In this document: one piece after another, positions 47,104 to 59,786 of the stretch
Layout of the letters: each line of letters begins with the position of its first letter
Position numbering within the stretch: the first letter of the stretch is position 1
Assembly (NCBI RefSeq): GCF_030463535.1
Contig: NC_132878.1
Location: forward strand, 96,246,373 to 96,310,372
Length of the DNA: 64,000 nucleotides
Direction of reading: 5' to 3'
DNA from: Salminus brasiliensis
Taxonomy: Eukaryota > Chordata > Actinopteri > Characiformes > Bryconidae
Made by a program: the position numbers and the translations under genes
The notes under the pieces: model-generated
Told to the model about the DNA's origin: nothing
Databases searched by the model: none
Seen by the model: the letters and a program-made list of their open reading frames with translations, nothing else

Positions 47104-48554
47104 GTGGCTAAACATCTGCCTGATTTCTGCTTCCAATAAGAATCACTCAGTCGATGGGGGTGCTCCTCAGGGTGTTAATTAGGGTCTTCCTCAGGGTATT
47201 CTTCAGGTGTTCCTCAGAGTCTTCTTCAGGGTGTTCGTCAGGGTGTTCCTCGGGGTGTTCTTCAGGGTGTTCCTCAGGGTTTCCTCAGGGTGTTAATTAG
47301 GGTCTTCCACAGGGTATTCTTCAGGTGTTTCTCAGAGTCTTCTTCAGGCTGTTCCTCAGGGTTTCCTCAGGGTGTTAATTAGGGTCTTCCACAGGGTATT
47401 CTTCAGGTGTTTCTCAGAGTCTTCTTCAGGCTGTTCCTCAGGGTTTCCTCAGGGTGTTAATTAGGGTCTTCCACAGGGTATTCTTCAGGTGTTTCTCAGA
47501 GTCTTCTTCAGGGTGTTCCTCAGGGTGTTATTCAGGGTGTTCGTCAGGGTGTTCCTCGGGGTGTTCTTCAGGGTGTTCCTCAGGGTGTTATTCAGGGTGT
47601 TCCTCTGGGTGTTCCTCTCGGTGTTCCTCAGGGTGTTCTTCAACACAAACTGAAACACAAACTATTGTGGAATTCACTCTGCTCAGTAAACTCTGTTGTC
47701 TGTTTGTGTTGGTTTTATGTTGTGAAAAAATGGTGTATATGAGTATAGATGGATGTGGGAGGATATAGATGTATGTATAGATGGGTATATATAGGTACAG
47801 ATAAGTATAGATGGGTGTGGGAGGGTATAGATGTATGTATTGATGGGTGTAGATATGTGCAGATGAGTATAGATAGGTGCAGATGAGTATAGATGGGTGT
47901 GGGAGGGTATAGATGTATGTATAGATGGTATAGAATTGGTGTATATGAGTATAGATGGGTGTGGGAGGGTAAAGATATATGTATAGATGGGTGTAGATAG
48001 GTACAGATGAGTATAGATGGGTATAGATAGGTGAAGATGAGTATAGATGGGTGTGCAAGGGTATAGATGTATGTATAGATGGTATAGAATTGGTGTATAT
48101 GAGTGTAGATGGGTGTGCAAGGGTATATATATATGTATAGATGGTATAGAATTGGTGTATATGAGTGTAGATGGGTGTGGGAGGGTATAGATATATGTAT
48201 AGATGGGTGTAGATAGGTACAGATGAGTATAGATGGGTATAGATAGGTGAAGATGAGTATAGATGGGTATAGATAGGTGAAGATGAGTATAGATGGGTGT
48301 GGGAGGGTATAGATGTATGTATAAATGTATGTATAGATAGGTGCAGATATATGGGTGTAGATGGGTGTGGGTGAGTATGGATGGTTGTTGTAGTTGGGTG
48401 TGGAGGCTGATATCAGCAGAAGATGCTGTCATTGGAGGGCTAAAAGATTAACACTGCTCACTGGTACAACCAGAATACCCCTGTGTGCCTGTGGGTGAGT
48501 GTAGAAGCATCAAACTGTGAGCAATGTGGGCTTCTCCTCCCCCCGAGGCAGCGC

Positions 48555-48591
<37 letters not shown>

Positions 48592-49244
48592 GAGTGTGTG
48601 TGTTTGTCAGGGAGAATCGGCTGTGTGTAGGAACACCACTGTAATCATGTGTGGCAGTTTTGGCCCTTCGTGACACACATGCGTGAACATACACACTACA
48701 GACGACCAATCGCAGTCAGGGGGAGGAGTCTCAGAAGAAACCAGGCTGTGATTAGTGTGTGGTGGAAACACTGCAGACCTCCATATGACCCACGTGCATT
48801 TCTTCTGCTTAGCCCTCTGCGTATACAGCTGCCGTCTCACATTACTCACATTAGCAGGAGGACAGTTTTAGCGCTGGTCCAGCAGTGCGGCGATGACCTG
48901 CAGGGTAATTAGAGCTGCAGATGTAAAATGCCGGTTGATTTTAAAACACTGCATCATTCAGAGGCAGACAGAGACTATCGTGATGCGCTATGTTTTTTCT
49001 GAGCTCATCGTGGATGTCATCAGTGCATAGTCCAGCCTCAGACCAAGCCATCAGCATATGGTGATTCGGGAGGTGACTGAGGAGAGGGTAGAGGACAGAG
49101 TCAGAAAGGGCAGAGTCAGAAAGGGAGGTGACACGGGAACAATTAAAGGAAAATAATATAATACTAAGGGTTAAATCATCCAGGCGAGGTGCAGATAATA
49201 GTGATGAGTAGATGAATAGCCTCGGGTTGTGTGAATAATGCTTG

Positions 49245-49293
<49 letters not shown>

Positions 49294-52200
49294 TGTTCCT
49301 GCTGTACTGCTGTATTAGCCTGGGGGCTAACGAGGCAGGTAGCAGCCCCGGATAGGATTCAGTTAATGAGCTGAATCACACTCTGCTTCATGAGTTACTC
49401 ACCTCCCGCTCGCTGTCTCTCCTCCTCGGTCACTCAGGACACTCTTGCAGTGTGTGTGTGTGTGTGTGTGTGTTTATCACACTGTACTTAGGCATATTGA
49501 GCTGTGTCATCCTGGTGCTGTACTGAATTGTGGCGTACTGTAACAGATCACTGCACTGTATCATAATACATTTATTCCAACCGGCTTTTCTCTGTTATAT
49601 ATATATATATTCATTTATGCAAATGAAAGGTATAGTGAACTGTTTATGGTGCTCTTCCACATCATACTGTACCACATCATACTGTACCACATCATACTGT
49701 ACCACATCACACTGTACCACATCATACTGTCCATATAATATTGCACCATATCATATTGTACCACATCATACTGTACATATCATACTGTACCACATCATAC
49801 TGTCCATATAATACTGTACCATGTCATACTGTACCGCATCATACTGTCCATATAATACTGTACCATGTCATACTGTACCGCATCATACTGTCCGTATAAT
49901 ACTGCACCATATCATATTGTACCATATCATACTGTACACATCATACTGTACATATCATACTGTACCACATCGTACTGTACCACATCATATTGTACCACAT
50001 CATACTGTACCACATCATACTGTCCATATAATACTGTACCACATTATACTGTACCATATCATACTGTACCACATCATACTGTACTACATTATACTGTACC
50101 ACATACTGTACACATCATACTGTATATATCATACAGTACACATTATACTGTACCACATCATACTGTATATATCATACTGTACACATCATACTGTACCACA
50201 TACTGTACACATCATACTGTATATATTATACTGTACCATATCATACTGTACCACATCATACTGTATATATCATACTGTACCACATCATACTGTATATATC
50301 ATACTGTACTACATCATACTGTATATATCATACTGTACCACATACTGTACACATCATACTGTATATATCATACTGTACACATCATACTGTATATATTTAC
50401 ATTTTACATTTACAGCATTTAGTAGACGCTCTTATCCAGAGCGACTTACAAGGTAACTCGTATTACAGAGGCGGGGCCAATGTAGTGTTAGGAGTCTTGC
50501 CCAGGGACCCTTATTGGTGTAGCGCAGCATACGGTCACCCAGACTGGGAATCGAACCCTGGTCTCCCACATGGTGTAGTAGCTCACTGGCTGCTAGTGGT
50601 TTTATCTGTTGTGCCACACCAACCATATATCATGGTTGTACAACATATATCATACTATACACATCATACTGTATATATCATACTGTACACATTATACTGT
50701 ACATCATGCTGTACCACATACTGTCCATATCATATTGTACCACATACTGCACCATATCATACTGTACCACATCATACTGTACCACATCATACTGTATCAC
50801 ATACTGTCCATATCATACTGTACCACATCATACTGTACCACATACTGTCCATATCATACTGTACCACATACTGTCCCACATCATACTGTACCACATCATA
50901 CTGTCCATATCATACTGTACCACATACTGTACCACATCATACTGTCCATATCATACTGTACCACATACTGTCCCACATACTGTCCATATCATACTGTACC
51001 ACATACTGTCCCACATCATACTGTACCACATCATACTGTACCACATACTGTCCATATCATACTGTACCACATACTGTACCACATCATACTGTACCACATC
51101 ATACTGTCCATATCATACTGTACCACATACTGTACCACATCATACTGTCCATATCATACTGTACCACATACTGTCCCACATACTGTCCATATCATACTGT
51201 ACCACATACTGTCCCACATCATACTGTACCACATCATACTGTACCACATACTGTCCCACATCATACTGTCCATATCATACTGTACCACATACTGTCCCAC
51301 ATCATACTGTACCACATCATACTGTACCACATACTGTCCCACATACTGTACCACATCATACTGTACCACATCATACTGTCCATATCATACTGTACCACAT
51401 ACTGTCCATATCATACTGTACCACATACTGTCCCACATCATACTGTACCACATTATACTGTGCCATATCATACTGTACCACATACTGTCCATATCATACT
51501 GTACCACATCATACTGTCCACATACTGTATGATATTGTACTGTACAACATTATATTGTATGTTATTATACTGTATCATATCACACTGGCATCAAATCTGT
51601 ATCATATTTAGTACCAAATCCTCGTGTACAGCGTTATAACTCTGCTCTCATACTGTAATATATCATTCTCTACCACGTCCTACTGTATTACACTAAATGC
51701 TCCATATGTACCATATCTTATCGTCCTGTATTGTGTACTGTACAGTACCACCCAGTACCGTACTGAGGCACATTCCTCCATATGTTTCAATGAGCTCTTC
51801 AGTCCCTCGCTGCCGTTAGATGTGCCTTATCTATAAGTATAAGTATGTCATTCTCAGTAGCGGTGGATGCAGCAAGTGGCCGCGCTGCCCGGAGAGAGAC
51901 CCTCTGGGCGGGTGAGTGTGTTGGGGTGTGTGGGGGGCCGGCCGGCTCTGTCATCTCTCATTAGGGTTTGGCCGCTACGCTGCACCGGTTAGTGGCCCAG
52001 ATTCTCTCTGCTCATCTCCTCGTGAACTCGAATAAGGGGTCAGGAGCGCGGCGGCTTGGCCAGCGCAAATCCGGACCATCCGACTCCTCAGCTCGCTGCA
52101 TCGGCGGTGAACGAATGAGCTCGGCCAATCCTGGAGAAGGACGCGGTAGCCGAATTCGGGATGACCCAATCCGATCCAGGCATAATCTAATGGATCAGAT

Positions 52201-55200
52201 ATCAGAGCGTTGAAGCCTGATCCAGGTCCGATCCTTTGTTTTTACCGCTGTGTTCTGCTGGAGCGCTCTCTGGTGTCATCTGTATGCATTGTAATGGAAC
52301 TCGGACTGGCCTTGATCTCCCCTCCCACCATGTCTTCACTTTTACGTGAATTACGTGGCTGGTTAGAACCTAAGCTATGGTGGAAACCATACTTTCCATT
52401 AGCAGCGGATCTAAATTGTGGGTCTGAATTATTTATTATTTTTTTATTTTATTAATATAACCCCCATCACATGCAATGCCCCCAACACTAGTGAGTCCAA
52501 CACACGCCTTCTCCGACGCGTATGCTGCCAGCCGCATCTCTTTTTCCAACTGCAGCCGATGCGACTTCTCCAGGCAACCAACCAACGCTATTATTATTAA
52601 ATTATTAAGATCTAATTTGGGGAGAAAAAATAAAATCAGATTTTAAAAAATCTGAAACATATTAAAAATATATATTAATATGATATTATATAGTATACAT
52701 TATAATAAATATATTATTATTAATAAATATATAAATATAATAATTAAAAAAGCCCCACAACTTAGATAAGGGTGATGTTGGTCGGCACAGGCGTCTGTCA
52801 GCTGCTGTATCGGAGCTGGGGAGCCGTGGGGAGCCACTAAAATGTGCAGGGCAGGAGCCTCCAGGACCAGGGTGAGAAACAGCGGTGTCGATCATCTCAC
52901 CAGTCCCAACATCTCATGGTGGAGGTTATTTATTTATTTATTTATTTATTTCATTTTCTGATATATTAATACTTACAACATATATTGCCATAACATTAAA
53001 ACCACTGACAGCTGAAGTAAAGATCACAGAACAGCTCCTAAACCTCAGGCATCAGGTCCTTTGGGGTGTTCCCGGTGGTCAGTACCTACCAAACGCGCTC
53101 CAAGGAGGAACGCCCGGTGAACCAGCGGCAGGGTCACGGACACCCAAGGCCCACTGATGCTCCTGGAGGTGGCACGAGGCGAACCCACACAATGTTATGG
53201 CTGATTGGTGTGTTTAGTTTGTCTGTGGGTTTCATTTTAGCTCTGTTTGCTATTTTCTTCATGTGACGGATCCAGATGATCCAAAAATACCCTGCGCCTG
53301 GGAAAGCCACTCTGGCCTTTTCGGTGGGAGTGACCGGTGGGAATGACTGGTGGGAAAGTTGGAGTTTTCAGCTGAATGGTCCTCTCGGTTCATCCGCAGG
53401 GTCAGAAGCACACCTGCGTCCACCTGCCTCTTTGTTTGACTTCTGGATAATGATTACTGCGGGTAAAACAGAGGGGGAGGGAGGCCCCCAGCTTCAGTCC
53501 CACATTCTCAGAAAACCTGAACGTCCTCAAATATTCAACACTGCATGGAAACACTCTGAATAAATCATTTGTCCTAAAAACCAAAACATTATTTTTTTTC
53601 AGTTTGCTGAATCAGATTTAATCAGCTAAACTGAATATGGGCAGTTATGGGATATGTGGGGTAAAATTAGAAAAAATATATAATAAAAAAATTAATTAAA
53701 TAAGAAAAAATGCTTAGATTTTTAATTTTGGCCTTCCAAATTAGATAGAAAATGGGGTGAAATTTTATCTATATTTTTATTAATAATTTTGTTATTTACA
53801 AAAACAAACAAGCAGTAAAAAATAATTTTTTAAACATTTTTATATCTTTTTAAATAATTTATTTTTAATTTTACCCCATTTTTCTACCCAATTTGGAAGG
53901 TCAATTACCCAATCCACGTTCAATCATGTGAACTCCCCCTATCAGTAGCAACGCCCCCAACAGACACATGTGAGTCCAGCCTCCACCTCTTTTCCAACCT
54001 CGACTGATGCAGCATCACTAGGTATCCAACCCGCTCTGAGGAAAGCACGGCTCCCCAGCTCCGATACAGCAGCTGACAGACGCCTGTGCCGACCAACATC
54101 ACCCTTATCTAATTTGTGGGGCTGTATTATCTATAATTTTTGTATTTATTTATTTAATTTAATAAGCTCCCTATGATGAAGCAAGAGTAGTTACTGTAGT
54201 GTTGGTAATCAGAGATGGGGGTGTTGAGCTGTTTTGTCATTGGCCAAAAACCACCTAAAAATATGATTTATATCATTAGAATCTGATTATTCGTATATTA
54301 ATTAATTCTAATCTATTACAACATCCCGAAATCAGTGGAGCTGCACTGCTGAAGTATCGCTCGGCCCCTCCCGCGAGGTCACTCTGAGAGGGGGTCAGCG
54401 GGGTCTAATCTAATCTAACTTCGACTCCAAAGTCCAGCAGCTTTACTGAAGTTTACACAACAGAGCCGGAGGGACATCCAGCCACTAACCTGCTTCCGTC
54501 CTCACGCAGCAGCGGCCAGATTACTCCCCCCTCCCCTCCGTCCAAAGACCACCAGGAAATACCGTCCCGGCGGGACAAAAAAAAAAGGAGGCGCGAGTGA
54601 AAGAGATCAGATCGTTTAAACCTGGGTTATCAGTGTGTTGAGCGGTCACTCCTCTTATGGTCGTTATGACCACCGCCGTAACCAGCAAAATTTAATCAAA
54701 CTCTAGCACTTGTTCTAGTTCTAGAACCACAGTCTAGAACTACAATCTAGAACCACAGTAGAAACATCATCTGTTTGCTTCTAGGCTCTTTTTTCATAGT
54801 TTTTCTTTTATTATGTGAATTAAGAAAAAAAAACTGTCAGGCCTGCTTTTGCCGGAACGCCATTGGCTGCATAATTAGACCAGAATATCTGCTGGGGGTG
54901 CACCGATCCGGCCTTTTCAGGTCTACCTGAAACCGATACATAAACTTTGCGTATCGGCCGATACCCGATACCAGCCCAATACCATTGCTAAATTAATAAA
55001 TCCTATACCTCACCATGTGGGAGAGACTTCAGAGGCATCAGGATTGACTTCAGCATTTATTTTAATAACTTTTTATTTATTTATTATAAAAATATAACAA
55101 ATTAACACAGAGATATAAATGTACTAAATTGCTGTTTATTTGCCACTAAAATAATAAACAATCGTGCAGGACCTTGACACAGCACTCAAATGCAAATTAA

Positions 55201-58137
55201 AAAAAGGAGTCAAACTTCTTAAAATATATTTTAAAAAATTGGATAAAGATAAGCAGCTTCACTTTGTCAAACAAACTTATTTTTAAATATTTAGCATAAA
55301 CACTAATTAAAAATTAAATCTAGCAGCTGAACCTTGATTTGGCTTTAATCAGCTAAACTGAATATGGGCAGTTATGGGATATGTGTAGTAAAATTAGAAA
55401 AAATAATAATAATAAATTCAATAAGAATTTATTTATTAATTTTGACCTTCTAAATTGTGTAAGAAATGGGGTGGATTTTGATATATATTTTTATTAATAA
55501 TTTAATTATTTACAAAAACAAACAAGCAGTAAAAATATTTTTTGTTTGTTTGTTAAACACAATTTTATGTGTTTTTAAATAATTTATTTTTAATTTTAAA
55601 GGACCTTGACACAGCAAACTTCATAAAATATATTAAAATAAATCAAATGAAAATAAGCAGCTTCACTTTGTCAAACACACAAACTTATTTTTAAATATGT
55701 AGCATAAACGCTAATTAAAAATTAAATCTAGCAGCTGAACCTGAGAATAAATCAGTAACTTGGTCACACATACAAGCAGTAATCGAACATCGTGAACATG
55801 CTAATTTAATTAAAGTGAAAGGATCGGTTCCATGGATCGGCCTAATTATCCGATACCCAATCCAGCTAATATTGTTAATATTGGGGCCGATATCCGATCC
55901 TAATATCAGTAGCGCTGTAGTACTGCTACGCTGTGGCAGCGATGACATTAGCGATGCTTAGCCAGGCTGGCGGTCGACACAGTAGCATTGCTAATGCCGC
56001 TAGAGCTACTAAGCAGTGGTAATGCCACTGCCGCGGTAACTATGCTGGTGGTCAGCGCTTTAGCGATGCTAACACCGCGAGAGCAACACTAATGCCACCA
56101 TAGCGATGCTGGGCGAGGCCGGCTGTCAACGCAGTATCAATGCTAACACCATTAGAGTCTTGGCAGTCAGGGCAAGGCTGGCGACCATCGCTGTAACGAT
56201 GCTAATGGTGTGGTGGTGATGCTGGCCGAGGCCAGCAGTCGCTAAGGTTACAGTGCTACCCACTCTTCACACCACTTCCCCTATCCTATAATACTTCCCT
56301 CCCTCAACATGACCTGTGACTGCTGGCGAGACCAGCAGCTGGCGCTGTAGTAATGCTACGCTGTGGTAGCGATGACGGTAGCGATCTTCAGCCAAGCTGA
56401 CACCGCGGAAGCCATGCTAATGCCACAATAGCGATGCTAGCGCTGCAGTAGTTACCAGTGTTACCACTGCGGTAGCGATGCTCAGCCAGGCCTGTGGTCG
56501 ACGCAGTAGCAATGCTAATCCCGCTAGAGCAATGCTAATGCCGTTGGAGCATTGCTAATGCCGCATTCGCAGTGGTAATGCTCCTGCTGCGGTAACTATG
56601 CTGCTGGCCAGTGCTTTAGCGATGCTAATGCCACGATAGCGATGCTGACCTTGGCCGGCTGTCAACTCGGTAGCGATGCTAACACCATGGCAGTGTTACC
56701 ATGGGGATACTACCGCTACTGTAGCAATGCTGGGTGAGGCTGGCAGTCAGGGCAAGGCTGGCTACCTGAGATCACAGCTACCTGTTTTAGTGTTGTGGCT
56801 AAATGATGAAAAATGTTCATTGTAAAATATTAATATTAATATTATGTTGCTAATCTGCATCTTCCTCTCTCTCCCTTCCTTTCTCTACTCTCCTGGATGT
56901 TGGGGTGACCTCTCGTGACCTCTCGTGACCTCTCGGCTGCTCTGGACCCTCCATCTGTCCGTCCGCCCTCAGGAAACAGCCAAAGGTAGAAGCTAAACTT
57001 CATCATTCATTTGAGTCACAGTTAAATAAACAGAGCGTGTTTTCATACACCACATGGACAAAAGTATTGGGACACCTACACATTCCACCTACAGGTGCTT
57101 TTACAGCATCCTATTCTAAACCCATAATCATTATTAATAAGGAGCTGGTCCTCCTTCACTCTAAGCTCTACCAGCAGCAGCAGGTCTGGAGCTCTGCTGC
57201 AGTTACTGAGTTAGTTGGGGGCTTTTCTGCACTCTGCTCTGAGCTCAGCACTCGGCCCTGACCCCGCTCTGTAACTTTACGTGGTCTGACAGACACTCGG
57301 TGGACACTGAGCTGCTCTCTGTGAGCTGTTCCTCCTAAACTCTTCCACTGTTCAATAATAACACCACTCACAGCTGATGGAGGAAGATCTAGGAGGGAAG
57401 GTCTAAATTTCACCAGCTGACTTGTTGTTGTTGGTGCAGCGGTGTCTCCTATTAGACACCTCAGACACCTGAATTCAGTGATTGAAAGGGGTGTCCCAAT
57501 ACTTTTGTCCATATAGTGTATATAGTTTGTCAATACAGTTAATCAATAGCTACTAATCGCTACTATCAATAGCTATAATATCACACAACCACTGCCAGGA
57601 GAAGTGAATAGCACTGATGCTCTGGCTCCAGTGGCTTCATCTGTCATGGGGTGGATCTACATATCAGGCAGCGAGTAAACCAAACTGTGAGGTTCTAGAT
57701 AGACGACTGGGTCAGAACATCTCCAAAACATCAGGCAGGTCTTGTGAGGTGTTCCCGGGTATGCAGTGGTCAGTACCTATCTACCAAAGGAAGTCCCAAG
57801 GAAGGACAACCGGTGAATCAGCAACAGACAGGGTGACGGGCAGCTCAGGCTCGCTGATGCTTACGGAGGCCCCGCCCACCTCACAACTTACAGGACTTTA
57901 AGGATCCGCTGCTAATGTCTAAAGGTGTCCGGATACTATAGGCCACTTTCAGGTCGGGGTCTTGGGGAGGTGGTTTTAATGTTTTGGCTGGTGGCTGTAT
58001 GGTGTAACTGTATGCTAACCTGACTCTGACTATGTCTACAAACAGGGTGAAATGATTGTATCCGTGCTCTTCTTTGCTCAGCACTACCCCTGAAAGCCGC
58101 ACTGCGACCAGTTCGTCTGCCAAGCCCGAGCGAGCCA

Positions 58138-58180
<43 letters not shown>

Positions 58181-59745
58181 TGTGTGTGAGTGAGTCGGGG
58201 GTGCGTTCCAACAATGCAGCTTTGAACAGACACACACTGGCCCACTGTCTGTGCTCATCCCCTCACACATTGTGGGCTTTGTGTGTGTTCGGCGAGATCT
58301 CTGAGCGCCAACACTTTCTCACACACGCCAGGAAGCAGGAGGAGGAACAATCGCTCCTAAAATACACATCTCTCTGTTTTAGGAAATCGCTGAAAGAGGA
58401 GCAGCGTGCCCTGAGAAAGCTGAGAGTGCAGAATCACCTCAGACTAAAGCTACAGCGCTTTACTACATGCTGGCCAAAAGTTTGTGGACACCCCTTTTAA
58501 GTCGCACCGACACAGATGTGTAAATGCCTTCAGCTTGTCTAGTCCCAATAGGACTCTCTACAGGAGCAGGTAAACATCACCATGCTGCCTAATGCCAGGT
58601 GTGAGCTAGTAGAGGGGTTTGAAGCCCCCCAGTATTGAGGAGCTGTGGAGCAGTGGAAGAACTGTGTTCACTGGAATGATGGATGGTGGTGGAGCTCCAC
58701 CCAGTACTTTTGGGAACTGTTGGGAAAACTCTGTAGCCCACTGTAGCTGCAGATTTAGCGACTTGCTAAGTTCAAGTAGGAGGGAAAGCAAGCAAACCTG
58801 GATGAGCCAGTCCACTGAACCAGCCTGAAAACAGTGGAGACCCCTCCTAAACAGGGGGTATTTGATTTGATTTGAGCCTCAGTTAGCTGGACGCTCCTGG
58901 CATCTACACATCGCTGTCCATGGGGCGTCGGTTCTTTGGTAATGTTGACAGGTCGCTGTCGAGTCCAGCTGCCCTTAACTGCAGCAGATAGTCGCTGGGT
59001 TCAGTCCCGGTTTGGACGTTTCCCCTAATAAACGCTGCAGCTTCTGGTGTTGCACCACTCAGGGCGTGTCCCAGCGGGGACGTGTATATTAAGAGTATAT
59101 GGTGGTTCAGGCCAGCATATACTCTTAATTGATGCTACAGCTAGCAGCCAACCTCGTCAGGCCACACTGGATCAGGCCTTTTTACACGAAGACCAGGTAA
59201 GACTACCAGTGACCGACTTACAAACCCAAAATGGATTGCTATGGGCTGTAGACCGGAGAGCCGAGGGCTAGTCGAGGTTTTACCGATAGCGTAGCACAGC
59301 AGGAGCCCAGTACCAGCAGTCTACACCAGTTATTCAATCACTGATTTCCTCTCCTGCAGAATTCATTTGACTTGTACATTTTTTGTAAAGAATGTGATTC
59401 ATTTAGATGCATTAATTAGCTTGACAGCACTAATTAATATATTAATATAATATATATATAATTTTTTTTATCGAATTTTAGGGAAACTGCCGCAGAGGCA
59501 GAGTGAGTCTCCTCACTTCCTTTGACACACTCGCCACAATGGCTGTCAAAATGACAATAATTCCAGCCCCAGCCCGTCGAGCACCCCTGGAGTGCGGTCC
59601 CCGGTACGGTGGGAGTCGAGGCGGAACGCCCACTGGACTGAAAAGGCCGGCGCTGCCCGGCGGAAGTGCCTCCACTCAGCTGTGAACATGCTGTTCATTA
59701 AACACAGGCAGGAATGTGAAGGGTTAACTCGGCCTTTCACTCGAG

Positions 59746-59786
<41 letters not shown>

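Noticed and set aside
47588..48432. 249-codon minus-strand frame with IYTHLY repeats
   Set aside because: It is read through two minisatellites and has no other support.
49821..51639. Open frames of up to 384 codons rich in HTVPH, ILYHI and SYCTT
   Set aside because: They are translations of the CATACTGTACCACAT array, whose periods keep several frames open at once. They cross a SINE and have no homology or start context.
58144..58500. Additional kif13a exon around KSLKEEQRALRKLR
   Set aside because: The coiled-coil-like wording is suggestive, but exon 2, the micro-exon and the 62492 exon already join in phase and homologues have no insertion here.
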